64,000 nt of DNA from Lasiodiplodia sp. COLG20 (taxonomy: Eukaryota; Ascomycota; Dothideomycetes; Botryosphaeriales; Botryosphaeriaceae). Of the stretch, positions 36,051 to 48,142 are shown piece by piece; the stretch's first letter is position 1, and each line of letters begins with the position of its first letter. The stretch is from the NCBI GenBank assembly GCA_009801085.1, contig VNWV01000002.1, forward strand, positions 496,001 through 560,000, in the 5' to 3' direction. A model generated the notes under the pieces. It was not told where the DNA came from, searched no databases, and worked only from the letters and a program-made list of their open reading frames with translations. Position numbers and translations under genes: made by a program.

Positions 36051-36836
36051 ATGACAGACACCACCACTCAATTATCATCACAACCGCGGGCAGCACCCTC
36101 CGCCTTACCATCCTCCTCCCTCTTCGACCGCCTACCCACCGAACTCCGCCTCCAGATCTACGACCTCCTCTTCCCAGACAAGCCCATCCCAGCGCACCCC
36201 TGCGACACCGGCTCCTTCCGGCGGGACGGCCAGCCCGCCTCGACCACCGTCCTGCGCCTGAACCGCGCCATCCACGCCGAGGCCCAGGCCGTCCTCTACT
36301 CCAAGGCCCCCTTCGAGGTCCGCATCCACCCCGGCGGCATCGCCCTCTGCGGCGGCGGCCAACTCACCTACCCGGACTTCGACTTCGGCAAGCGCGGCGG
36401 CCCGCGCAAGGTGCATCCCGTCGTCGCCGGCGGTTCCTGGGATGCCGTGCTGGCCCACGCGCGCCGCCTCGACGTCAAGATCGTGGCGTGGGTGCAGTAC
36501 AGCATCTTCGATCACGTGCGCGAGTACGTGCGGCACTTCGTCGACAGGCTCGTCGAAGCCGCTGGCGGAGGAACCGCTACGCCGGTGCTGCTGGACCTGC
36601 GCATCAGCGTCGAGTGGCACAACGGCACCACCAATTTCCCCGTCACCCACCCCACGCCGCAGATGGCGAGGCAGCTGCTCGAGCCCTTCGCCAAGATCAG
36701 GGTCCGCCGCAGCGTCGATGTGGGGAACGTCGGCACTCCGCGCTACTTCTTTGGCGCGCCGGCGCTGGCTGTGGTCGAGGAGGAGGAGTACAAGGCTTTG
36801 AAGGACGAGCTGAGGAGCAGTATATTGTTGAGATAA
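36051..36836 (+). CDS. 2EXR/F-box-like hypothetical protein
   Basis: Intronless, 261 residues. Residues 24-40 (LFDRLPTELRLQIYDLLF) match the opening helix pattern of the fungal 2EXR/F-box-like families, followed by VLRLNRAIHAEAQAVLYSKAPFEVRI, the usual second block of such proteins (a conserved L..N..I..E...ILY arrangement). The rest is a mixed alpha/beta sequence without catalytic motifs. The gene is strongly G+C-rich, with C- or G-ending codons, which explains long shadow frames on both strands. The start is supported by the TATA box and A-rich leader directly upstream. Function is unknown; F-box-like proteins may recruit substrates to SCF ubiquitin ligases, but 2EXR proteins are mostly uncharacterised. 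Confidence 0.8.
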   Translation: MTDTTTQLSSQPRAAPSALPSSSLFDRLPTELRLQIYDLLFPDKPIPAHPCDTGSFRRDGQPASTTVLRLNRAIHAEAQAVLYSKAPFEVRIHPGGIALCGGGQLTYPDFDFGKRGGPRKVHPVVAGGSWDAVLAHARRLDVKIVAWVQYSIFDHVREYVRHFVDRLVEAAGGGTATPVLLDLRISVEWHNGTTNFPVTHPTPQMARQLLEPFAKIRVRRSVDVGNVGTPRYFFGAPALAVVEEEEYKALKDELRSSILLR

Positions 36837-39388
36837 AAGAAGAAGAGGAAGAAGCCTTTAATGATATTATCAAGTAATGTCGTCGACGGTTTAAAATGAG
36901 GCGGCGTTCGGAAGAAGGGATGGAGTTTGGGCAGATGGCAAATGGCGTTGGGCAAAAGTTTTTGGGTTCGCGTTCATCATGCCATCTTTGGAAATGACCT
37001 TGTAGATATATGTACTTGCCTGCTGTCTGTACAGTGTGCACAAATAATGCAATTGGGTCTCTTCCCCAATATTAAAAAGAACCGAAGTAAGAACGTTCAT
37101 CCATCCGGTGTCTCTTGTCTCTGATGCCTTCATACTGCACCGATATCAATCTATCGTAGACAGGAGGAGGGTGGATGTGGCGCTCCCACCCAATCAGCCG
37201 TGACAAAGGACTCGACCAGGGAGATGCTGGTCACGTTAGGTGTCCCAACTTCAGGCCGTACAGTCGAGTTGTCGCGAAGCTGCCAAAAATCCGGTCGAGG
37301 AGCTCGTTCGGTAGGTGACCGATAGATAGTCGTGCCAGGAGGGCCGCGGGCTGACGGCACCATTTTCAAGACTTCGGCGGACCTGCTAATAAATTAGTGC
37401 TATGTTCCTCCAGTCCGTTTTATAACATTGCGGCGCAATAGTGATCCAGTGCCTAAACTCGGTCGAATTTAGCCAACACCCAGCCAGATCTGGCTCTATA
37501 CCAACCACCAGGCCTAAGTCTGACGTCTGCACAGCCTCTCTTCATGCCATTCTGAACAAATTAATAGTAGATGCCATGTTTTCAGCCGACGTATGGAGTC
37601 CTGATCCAAAGTCCAAGTAGGGGTCCTCTCGAAACGCGATGCGCTATAGCGAGGCGCACCTCAACCCCTTATCATCTCTCAAAGAGCTTCCACGAGTATC
37701 GAATGCTATATTAGTATCATGCTGACAGATTGTAACTCTGTGGTGTACGTCAGTGACCTTTGGCACTAGTAGACTCAGGTCTATGTGTACGAAGCCCGAA
37801 GGATGAGTGGACAGAATCCTGCCAGTTTCTTTTTTGAAAAGGACATTACAATAAGCTTTGTTCTTCCAAAGAACGGTAACTCGCTGCAAACAAGTAGGCA
37901 AGCGGAAGTAATTCCAGGAAGCAGGTCCTAAACAGCGTGAATAAAGTCAAAGCTAGAGGCCGAAAAGGGTGCAATGAAGGAAGTATAGTGCTTGTGAGTC
38001 TGGCAGTGGAAGGAAAACTTCAGCAGAGTAAGTTGTGGAGTAAGCTAAGACCAAGCAGCAATCTTTGCTAATGACAGGCAAGGCATGCCGTGAACTTTCT
38101 TGCGATTAGACATGGCTGTTGAGTGAACTTGTAGAACACGAGCGGGCTGTGGAGCGCAACAGCTGCATGACCTCATAATCAAGCCTCTTCTCTCCACCTC
38201 ACGCAATTACCCCCGAAACTGTGCCGATGAGGACCAAAGGGCGCTTTACGCCTAATTCATGAATCAGTGAGTCTAGACGATGGTCGCTTGGCGCCAGGCA
38301 GTGAGACTAGACCGCGAGCGTCATCGTCTCAGGCCGAGGGAAATTAGGAGAGCATCAAGGAGATGACGTCGACCTAGACATTTCGGTGTGGAGAGCACTC
38401 CCCTGAAACCATGCTTGCGTCTCCACTCGTGGCATGGAGAAGCGTGCATCTCTGGAACTCTAGGCCGGAATTGCTGCCCAACTGCTAAGCGACGGGACCG
38501 GCCCGGTAGCGGCAGGTATAGCGCCGCACGTTCTGTCCAGTGATCAAGCGCAGTGGCGAGCATCGCCAGCACTGTTGACTCGGCGAGCGGTCGGTCCCTA
38601 TGTCCCCACCCGTAGGGCCGGCAGCAATGCGTTCTCTTTCCCCTGCGACACGGAGGCTCAACTTGCGCTTGGATTCTTGCTGTCTAATCCATGGGCCAGA
38701 TACTCCTATTACATCATCGTTTACCCCAACAGTCACGGAGCACTTTGTCCGTCAGCGCGGCGAAGTCGTTGCTGTGACCGAGTCAGAACCAACGCGCTTA
38801 TCACCAGCGGCCCGTTACGTGGCGTATTTTGGGGCTGGGCTGTTTTCCCAGCATGGATCATGAATAAGTTGCCCACGTTGAACTGGCTGGAGGCCGGTGG
38901 ATCCTTCCCGGCGAGGCGGTTCGTACAGAGCTCTGATGTGTTCATACTACCATAATCCACAGGGGCGGACGCGTTGCTCATCAGGGCTGGTCCTGTCCTG
39001 CTGCTTTCCCAGCTGTTGCTCGTCGGGCGTGTACTTCGGAGACTGTTCCGACGGCAGGTCAGTAGAAGGCAGCCAGGGCAATCAACGCAAACATCCGCTA
39101 GACACATTTTTCTGCGTGCCCCGCCGAGCCATGAGAAGGGACGTGCCAGCTTAAGTCACTGTAGCCGGCAAGCACCGTCAGATTGAAGACTAGCTTGGAC
39201 GCACCGTAGGGCACGTGGCGCAAAAGCGATGACTTTTTAAAGAGCGTGCTCCAGAAGTCCAGACGCCAACTCCTTGGGTCTGTCCTTCCGTCTGCGGCCT
39301 TTGCGGTATCAATATTCCGAGTGAATGGTTCGGAATATCTAGATGAGGTTGCACAGCTGAAAGATGGAATGACCGCTTCCAATTGCCC
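36837..39388. other. Intergenic, gene-free
   Basis: About 2.55 kb between the 2EXR gene (plus) and the 3' end of the SAM/HMG gene (minus), so it contains two convergent terminators. None of the small frames has recognisable features. Confidence 0.45.
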
Positions 39389-41950
39389 TCACTTCCACCA
39401 AAGGACGGAATATGTTCCGACGCCATTGCTCGTTTCGCGCACGCCCTGGATTTTTGCCTTCAGTCCCAACGAGAATGGGTCTGCAAGCAACTCGGACAGC
39501 TTCTTAACGATGGAAATGATCTCCTCGTCGCGGGGCTCTGCGGCTGGTTGGGGCTGAGAGGATACACCTGGCAGCTCGGCATGTGACTGGGCAGTTGAGA
39601 GAGGGGCTGATGACCTTCGGAATTCTTCGTGCAGCAATGCATTTGCGACGTCGGCTTTTTCATATTGCAAACGCTGTCGTTTGTCTACAAGGGCGTCGTA
39701 CAGGGGTTGGATGACGGCGAGGTATTTCGCAGCTACAGGCTCAGCTGTGCTGCAGGCACAGAGAGTATCGGCGCAGACTTTGGCGTAGGCAAAATCCTCT
39801 TCGATCGTAGCAGAGTGTTGGTCCATCATTTGCAGACCGATACCAAAAAGGATTACCGTGCAGGTTTGGAAGGCCCAGTGACTACGCAAGGTTTCAGTTG
39901 CCAATCTCGCAGGTTGAAGCGCAGGGGCTCACTCACATCATGACCCAGCAGCGCCTCGTCATAGCGCCGCCCCAGCTTATGAGCTGCATCATGCGTGTCA
40001 TCTGCTGTGCGGCAATCGAGCAACGTGTCCGATAGCTCTGGATTTGCGAGTACGGCATGTCCAGATTCCATTTCGAGTGGATTCTGGCTTCGCATGCCTG
40101 GAGCAGCAGTTGCCGGTACAGCGAGATAATGGCACCCAGGTAGAACATGTGTATCATCAGAATGGCTCTCCGTTGATAGGGGGTCAAACACGAGGATTGC
40201 TGCTCGTCTGCAAGCGCAGCAAGATGCATCGTGGCAGGCAGTGATCTGTGCCATGTATCGAGCTTCTCGGTGAGCAGCTCAATGTGCTCGGTCCTGACGG
40301 CGCTGGCGGCTTTGTGGATAGTTACTTCGGCGATCTCTCTGGACACAAGCCCGATCTTACATCCTTGGATGTAAATTGCGTCGGATATTGAGGTCGACTG
40401 CATCAAACGAGGCCATGCACGCTGGATGGATTAGCGGCTGACGGGAATCGGGGCTGGCCTCAGCAACATACCGTGATATCGTCTGTCCTCACGTCCGCCT
40501 TGTAGCCCAAGGTCGTGGACAACCAGCTGCCTTCATCAGTACAATGCCTCGACAGCGGGGCGAGAACAAACCATTCTACAAATATCAAAGTGCATATGAG
40601 TCTATGGGCATCTTGCACGGTGATCGCCCCTGATTCATTAGCTTCCTCGGGCTCCTTGTAGCGAGAGATCTGGAGGCCAGCAGCTACAGTGCCATCAGTC
40701 AGCGGACATCAAGTGTTGAAGCATCGAACGACTTACCGACGACATGCCGCGCAACCATGTGTTTTTCGAGTATAGAATGAATGGAAAGCATGGTGAAGAC
40801 CCACAGGGACCTGTAGTCGATAACGCCAGAGAGTTCAGACTCAAAGATGAATGCAGCAGAGACAAACAGGCCATGGCGCTCGGTGTCGGTCATGCAGTCG
40901 ACATCATAATGGGCGCCGATGGCAGCCAACAGGAGGACGACCATCAGGGGAAAAGGCTCAATGGTTTCGTGGCTGTAGACATGATCTAGCATCTGTTGCA
41001 GGTGCTCCTCTCTGACGAGAAAAAAGAAAGAGCCCGTGCCTACCCTACACGACATTGCGGCTTTGCGGAGCCTGTCTTGGGGCGGAAGGTGGTGGACGTC
41101 AAACCTCGGGACGCCCTCGGCCATGACTTCGTCCCTCCGCACCGAGAGCTCCTGCATGGCCAGCTCAAAGGCGACGTGACACTCATCGTACTTGCGCTGG
41201 CCCAGCTCAGGTCGCGAAGCAGCTTCGCCGGTACCGGTGGACAGGGTCTCGGAAGAATTACTCCTGGATTTGCGGTCGTGGTCGACGGACGGGCGCTTTG
41301 GCTGCGACTGGGCGTGGTTAAACGACTTGAGATAGTTCTGGTAGCGGCGGTAATTCTCGGTGGTCTTGTATTCGTCCATCTGGGCCTCGTACTCTTGCAT
41401 GTCGCGGGCGGCCTGGCATTCCCACACATGCTTCTGCTCGGGGGGCAAGGCCTGCCAGCGGCGTCCGACCTCGCGAGCGATCTCAACGAAAGACTGGGAA
41501 TTAATGGCGGGGTCGGTGCGCAGAGTGTCGGCGAAGTTGACGTAGGCGGTCTTGGGCTTCTTTGGGGCGTTGATGTCGGGGCGAGGCTTGCGGCGGTATC
41601 GTCGCTTCTTCCTCTCCTCGGCTTGTGGAGGGCTGGTGGATGCGTCTTCCGGGGTGGTGGTGGTGGTGTGCGGGCTGCGGTCAGTACTGTCCGAGGCCAG
41701 AGAGGCGCGGGACTGGGCACCGCGGGAAGCGGCGATCTCGCGCTGCAGAATGCGGCGATGGCCGAGTTTGAAGCCAAGATGGGCCATGTCGTCCTCGGAG
41801 ATGTCGCACACTATGTCCCACTAGAGTGCGGGTTAGCTTCGTCCGGGGGCTTGCGGGGAAACGCACAGTGTCGAAGCCATTCTGCAGCAGAACAGGCAGA
41901 TAATCGTGCAGGCGGATGCGATGGAGGATGCCGCTCAGCTCAGCAGCCAT
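39389..41950 (-). CDS. SAM domain + HMG box + fungal transcription factor domain protein
   Basis: Six exons (introns 41821-41866, 40684-40736, 40527-40571, 40422-40471, 39882-39936) give 770 residues. Residues 1-65 form a SAM-like domain (ELSGILHRIRLHDYLPVLLQ, then WDIVCDISEDDMAHLG and FKLGHRRILQREI). A disordered Ser/Thr linker leads to a basic stretch (KKRRYRRKPRPD) and an HMG box at about residues 108-180 (INAPKKPKTAYVNFADTLR, then REVGRRWQALPPEQKHVW). From about residue 250 to 640 the sequence resembles the fungal transcription factor middle homology region: RVGTGSFFFLVREEHLQQML, PFPLMVVLLLAAIGAHY, FVSAAFIFESEL, LWVFTMLSIHSILE and later FYLGAIISLYRQLLLQACE. A Zn2Cys6 cluster is absent; the HMG box seems to be the DNA-binding part. 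The last 130 residues are polar. A nuclear regulator is likely; targets are unknown. Divergent from the histidine kinase gene. Confidence 0.87.
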
Positions 41951-42672
41951 GGCGGGAGCTTGGGCAGGAGAGGAGGCGAACGAACGAAGCAGCGCTTAAG
42001 CGAGCGGAGTCGAGAGCGGGAGGGCGCGCAATGACATGGCGGGGGCTCCGCTCGTTGGGCGGCGTAGGCGTGCCTGGGCTGAGGTGGAGACGAAGGGGAG
42101 GCCAGCCCTTGGGGCGGGCGTGCACGCGATTATACTGAAGGGCTGGCCGGCGCTGATTCGCGCGGCTCGCGCACGCGGGATTCGAGCGAACAGCCCAGGC
42201 GGCTGGAAGTCGATCGTGCAGCGGATCGTTGCTGCGAGAGAAGGCCGTCGCGCCCCGCTTTGACGTCAGCCACATCCAGCTGCTTGCACCTTGGCCAGGA
42301 CCCTCCCTGTCGCGTGCTGGCTGCAGGGTCGTCTGCGGCCGGGCGAGAACGCAGGGTCTGCCAGTGGCGACCAGGCACACTCCGCGCCACCTCACGCTGC
42401 TTGGGAGTGGCTGCAGCTGAACCGCCAGGAGATCGACGCCCAGGATGATTGCGCGCAGAACCACCTCCAACCAACTCGGCGCGCTTCCCGCTCCAGACGC
42501 ACCTGCCCTCCCGCTCGCCACGCCTTCCTAGCGCCGCGCCAGTGCTCCCGTTCGCGCACATGTCTCGCCGCTATGTCACCAACAGCTCCGGGATGCATTC
42601 TTTGTCGCCAGCTCTTGGCCATTCCTCCCGCACCGCTGCCAGCTCCGGCCGCTGCGTGAATGCCTCCCGGAG
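41951..42672. promoter_or_regulatory. Divergent promoter, SAM/HMG factor and histidine kinase
   Basis: 722 bp between two divergent start codons, very G+C-rich. It holds both promoters and leaders. No TATA box is evident. Long frames here, including an antisense frame continuing from inside the SAM/HMG gene, are composition artefacts. Confidence 0.5.
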
Positions 42673-45600
42673 ATGAGGCCCTCGAGCTGCACCGACGACG
42701 CCTGCGACGGCTTGTGCTTGCTGACTTCCTTCTTGGACCACGACGACCGCCCGACCTTTATTCTCGACGCCCACAATGGCTCCCGCTCCGAGATCTTCTA
42801 CCAGAACAAGGCCCTGCGCGATTTTCTTGGCCGTCTCTCGTCTGCCGACACCACCCAGGACATTGGCGAGCACTTTCGGGACTGGGCATCGAGATTTGAT
42901 GCCACCGCCGAGCCTGCCGACCGCACTGGCGCTGCCGCCAACATTAGCTTCGGCAGCCGCAACTGGACCAGCCGCCTGCTGCGCAGCCGCTGGAGGGTCA
43001 TCTCCGCCATCGCCCTCGACGACGAGTCCAGCCATGCCACCAAGCGGGACCGCTCGCACGATGGCGCCGACAACTTGGGCCGTGAGTCCGCCCCAGTTTT
43101 TCCAGGCACCTCCGCCGAAGAGTTGAAGGAGAAAGCCGGCTTGAGTGCACGAGACTCCTTCAGTTCCTCGTCGCTACGTCGCCTGGACTGGATCAAGGAC
43201 CCGCCAAATGACCTTCCGCCTTACTATCGCTTTCTACTCCACCATGACTGGGCTTCGACCCCTCTTGGCCCCATCACCGACTGGCCTGATCTCCTCAGAC
43301 AGACCGCCGTGACCATCCTGTCGAGTCCGGATCCACGCTTGCTACTCTGGGGTCACGACATGTGTCTACTTTACAACGAAGCTTGCCTTGCCCTGATTGG
43401 CCACAAGCATCCAGACGCTCTAGGACGCGGTCCAGCCCATGTCTTCTCCGAACTTTGGAGGCCACTCAAAAGTATTGTCGAGCTCGCAATGCACCAGGGA
43501 AAGGCCACCCGTGTTCAGGACCTGCAGTTGAGCATCAACAGAAATAAAAGTCTCGAGCTAGAGGAGACATATTGTAAGTATCGTGCTTTCCTTCAAACCC
43601 CTCACTTGCTCATCCCCTGGTCGCAATCCCCTTACGCCAGATGTCCTGGCGCGCCAAACCACCATGGTCTCTTCCTGAACCTGTTGTTGATCTAGCTCTT
43701 CTTTTTCTTCGGCCAATGCCACTTGATCATGGGGCTGCCTTCTACAGCCCCGTCGCGCAATTGTCCCCGCACATTCTCGGATGCTCCGTCGAGTGATGCG
43801 GCGTGCACTTAATTAACCACCCATGCAGGGAGCTTTACTATGTTGCCAATCATTGATTCAGACGGGACAGCAATTGGCGCCTTGGAGGAGTTTGTCGAGA
43901 CCACAAACCAAGTGATCGGAGAGAGGCGCATGAACACCCTTATTACTCTTGGCGAGAAGGCCAGCTCTGCAAAAGGCATCGAGGAGCTTTGGAGCTTGAT
44001 ACTCACGAGCCTTGAGCCCAACTCGCATGACGTGACTTATGCGCTTCTCTATTCGGTCGACGAGGATGGCGTAAGAGTTGATGAGGAGCCCGACACTTCG
44101 AAGCGCAAAAGCTGTTTCCTGGAAGGCACGATCGGGATTCCTAAAAGTCACCCTGCTGCTATACCATCTTTCGTCCTGACTGAAGGTGATGAAGGCTTCT
44201 CGGTTCCTTTCAGGCGATCATGGACGTCATCTCAGCCTGCTCTTCTTCGCGCAGACGACGGATCCCTCACTGATCCCATATCCGACTTATGTGTTGAGGG
44301 TCGCGGATTCAACCAACCAAGCACGACAGCTATCGTTCTACCAATCCCTCCGCTCAGCGGCACTAGCATTCGCGGATTTTTGATAATGGGACTTAATCCG
44401 CGTCGAAACTACGACGAAGATTATCAGGTTTTCATTCGCCTTTTGAATGACCGTCTCGTTAAAGCAGTCGCGTCAATATTCCTCCCGGAAGAGCAACGGC
44501 GCAGTCGCCAGATTATAGAGGAAACCAACTCTCGCCATGACAAATTTTCCAGAGAGCTTGAGCGTCGGAGGCAGGAAGCTGAATCTGCAGAGGCAACTTT
44601 CACAGCGCTGGCTGAATGTGCTCCTGTCGGCTGTGTTGTCTTCCAGCTCAACGGGCAGCCGCGGTGGATGAACCAGGCTTATCTCGACTTGAGCGGTCTG
44701 AAGCGCGAGGATTTTGGTGGAGACCCTCATCTGTGGTCAAGTACTGTGATCCCCGAGGATCGCAAATATGTTGAGGAACAGTGGGAAAAACTTGTCCAGG
44801 GCCATGATATCCAGCCGTTCGAGTTCCGCGTTAGGAAAACGTGGCATCTTCAGGGCTCAACAGATGAGAGTGATCGAATGGAGTCTTCTTGGGTGCTTGC
44901 AAACGCATTCTTGAAGTACAATGAAGCGGGTGATCCCCAGCGGATCTTGGCTTGGCTTACCGACATTTCCCATCAGAAGTGGAGCCAACAGTTGCAGGCC
45001 CAGAGATTGGAGGACGTCCTGGAAACTAAACGACAGAGCGAAAACTTCATCGACATGGTAAGCGTTCTTTCGCTCCTATTCTTCACTCTTACTTTCGCAT
45101 TCTTTCTTTCTGGCGTCTCGCGAACTCTACTGGGAGACACTGTACTTCAAGCGGGACGGAGAGCTAAATTAAACGTACTGTATCTGGCCTAATTCCAAGA
45201 ATACTGACAATTTTGCAGACGTCACACGAGATGCGGAACCCACTTTCTGCAATACTTCAGTCAGCAGATGGTATTCTTGGCGCCTTGGGATATGACAAAG
45301 CCGGTATCGAGTCGCACTTCCTGAAGTCTGGGCAGTTCGCGAGGCTGACGCAACCTAGATATTAAGTCCCTGCAACAGATCCGCGACCCCCTCCTGTTGG
45401 ATTCTGATACCCAGGAAATAATTATTGACAGCGCCCAAACCATTGTGCTGTGCGCCCAGCATCAGAAACGAATTGTAGATGATATCGTATGTTTTTGTGG
45501 TATCCCGTAAATGACCATACACTGACAAATATCTAGCTGGTTAGTTAAATTTTTGAAACCCAGGAGCAAATGCATGCCATGCACAACATCAAACATTACA

Positions 45601-47291
45601 GCTTCCCTTTTTACATGAGCCAACCGTGGGGGAAAGTGGACTACGGACTGACACGTATTGCAGACTCTGTCCAAACTCGATTCAAAGCTCCTAGTCATAT
45701 GCCCCGACCTTGTCCAACCGGTGACTCTTGTTGAAAGAGCAATTAAGATGTATGAGGCAGAGCTCACCAATGCCGAAATCCGACTCAGCCTCTCAATACA
45801 CCAATCTTACGACGATTTGGCTATTGATATGGTATTCCTCGACCCCTCACGTTTCCTCCAAGTCCTCATCAACCTTATTACAAACGCCATCAAATTCACT
45901 CGAGACCGGGACAAAAGAGCGATTACAATTTTCTTGTCGGCTTCACTCAGACAACCTTCCTCTGGCCATGAAAACCTTGCCTACATACCTCGCCGCTCGT
46001 CGAGATCTGAGCACACCCACTCGGATGATGGAGGACAGGGGGAAGACATTTTTCTGCAGCTGGCCGTTGAGGATACAGGAAAGGGTCTCAGCGAAGACGA
46101 GATGAAACTTCTCTTCCACAGATTCTCGCAGGCATCTCCTAAGACATATGGAGAGTATGGTGGCTCCGGCTTGGGCCTTTTCATCTCTCGAGAGCTCACG
46201 GAACTCCAAGATGGACAGATTGGCGTTGCTTCTCAGGCTGGAAAAGGAAGCACTTTTGCATTCTATATCAAGGCGAGAAGAGGGCCATCAGAATCAAGCC
46301 CGGAGATAACGACTCCCTCATCTATCGATGCACTACGCATCCCGCCTCTCCGCCGGCCGAGTTCATCCAAGCGAGCGGTGTCAGATGCCAGCAATCAACC
46401 GGAGATGATGCCACTAACAAGCCCTTCGGATCCAAGCTGGAACTATAGTCAAGTCGAAATGAAGGACGTTGCGCCTTCACAGCCTCTAGAAGCTAATTCG
46501 AAGACTCGGTTCCCTCACCTGAGAGTGCTTATAGTCGAGGTGATTCTCAACCTCCCCTCCCCTTTGTATCTCCGTTCTTAACGCATACTATGGTGTAAAC
46601 GAATACGGAATATTATTACTGATATGCTTGCTTTAGGACAATCTTATCAACCAAAAGGTTCTCTCCAAGCAACTTCGCCATGCAGGCTGCACAACGCACC
46701 TTGCCAACCACGGCCTGGAAGCGCTCGATATACTCGCCCGCAGCACCTTCGCAGCATCGCCCACATCGGAGACGCTTGTAGATATTTCTGTCTGCCTCAT
46801 GGTTTGTTGTTTTCTTCTTCTCCCCACTCCCTCTCTCCTCTCTCCTTCTCTTCCCTGCATCACCACCAGTCCACACTATTCAACACTACCTCCATCGATC
46901 GAATAACCACCCCTGTCATTCTACCTCCTTTTTCTTACCTCCTCCCTATTCGAAACAGGACCTCGAGATGCCCATCATGGATGGGCTTACCTGCGTTAAG
47001 CGCATCCGCGCGCTCGAGGCCGAGGGATCGCTCGCCCAACACGTGCCCGTCATCGCCGTCACGGCCAATGCCCGCAGCGAGCAGATCAGCGCAGCCATGG
47101 ACGCCGGCATGGACCTTGTCATCACCAAGCCCTTCCGCATCCCAGAGCTCTTGCCGCAGATGGATTCGTTGCTGAAAAGGATGGCGGAGGAGTTGAGAGA
47201 GGAAGAGGAAGAGAAAGGGGAAGATGAGGAGGACCAGAAGGCTAAAGAGCTGAATGGTGGAGAACAGAAGGGAGAGGAACGGGGCGAATAG
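42673..47291 (+). CDS. Hybrid histidine kinase (PAS-GAF-like-PAS-HisKA-HATPase-REC)
   Basis: Sensor kinase of the multistep phosphorelay feeding Ypd1 and response regulators. Seven exons (introns 43574-43828, 45058-45218, 45271-45358, 45487-45663, 46540-46636, 46802-46958) give 1227 residues. A PAS-like region lies at about 185-300 (HDWASTPLGPITDWP...LLWGHDMCLLYNEACLALIG). A GAF-like region follows at about 310-560, a short coiled coil, then a second PAS at 570-700 (CAPVGCVVFQLNGQPRWMNQAYLDLSGL). His713 in TSHEMRNPLSAIL is the phosphorylation site. N box NLITNAIKFT near 840, G1 box DTGKGLS near 907, G2 box GGSGLGLF near 936. The receiver starts at about 1055 (LRVLIVEDNLINQK), its phospho-acceptor Asp1118 opens the last exon (DLEMPIMDGL), and the Lys lies in ITKPF. 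The last ~45 residues are Glu/Lys-rich. No membrane segment is seen, so it is probably cytoplasmic. The signal sensed is unknown. Confidence 0.93.
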
Positions 47292-48142
47292 CCAGTAGGC
47301 GTAACGAAGGGGAAGGTGATGTAAAACAGGGGGTAGAGAAGTCCTGTGTTGGAAAATCAGTAGGACGGCCGCGTGCGTTGAGTGAGTTGTTCCCCTTAGT
47401 GTCCATCTTAAACGTTCCTATTCCTCTTTATTCCTCGGTTATTACTTTTCCTCCCTGCAAATGTGGCAATTTCCACACGCGAAGAGAGATTCGTCACTAC
47501 TGGGGTATCGGAGACATGAAGAAGACAGAAGCAACAGCACGTCTGTGGTGTATACATTGCATTTGGTTTTCTCTTCCATTTTGTGCTTGAATGCGTTTGG
47601 CGGCATGAGCAACATAAGCCAGCATAGCGGTTATATTTGATTGTGCGTTCGTACGGCCGTATTTTCAATATTAAATATCCAAAGCCACGTAGCTACAAAG
47701 GCAAAGGTTCATCTAGAGGCACTAGTCGCGAGCTGGCTGTTTTTCCATCACCAGTTCAGTTGTGTAGAAACCGAAGAACTTCTTTTTCTTTTTTCGTCTA
47801 TCTGGGATCCACCTTTAACGAAACATGCAGGGCATAAACAAGGTTGCTAGTACTACGGGAATTTGGTATTACTGGAGAACTGGAAGCCAATGAATAGAGA
47901 ATAGCAATAAGACACAGCCTATTCAGGATATCGTATGGAATGAAAGCAGCCCCGTCAACTGACGTGAGAAACACCAACAAGTGCAAGCCAAAAATGGAGA
48001 TATCCACATGTTGCCTCGCCAACTGTCTTCGCTCACTGAACTTCTTCTGCCACTCTCTTTCATCTCATCTTGCATGCTCGATCAATTCAAGGATGCCTCA
48101 TGATTGCATGCGGCAAAAGGACATACAACTGCCGTGTACATC
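47292..48142. other. Convergent intergenic region
   Basis: About 850 bp between the 3' ends of the histidine kinase (plus) and the IFRD-like gene (minus). Comparatively AT-rich, as expected for terminator regions. No gene seen. Confidence 0.5.

Noticed and set aside
35933..36877. 314-codon plus-strand frame overlapping the 2EXR gene
   Set aside because: Pro/Arg/His-rich frame-shifted reading of the same DNA. The 2EXR frame has a recognisable motif and a well-placed TATA box.
40996..42138. 380-codon open frame on the plus strand
   Set aside because: Antisense to the SAM/HMG gene. It is Gly/Arg/Leu-rich and low in complexity; the minus-strand exons join perfectly with real domains.
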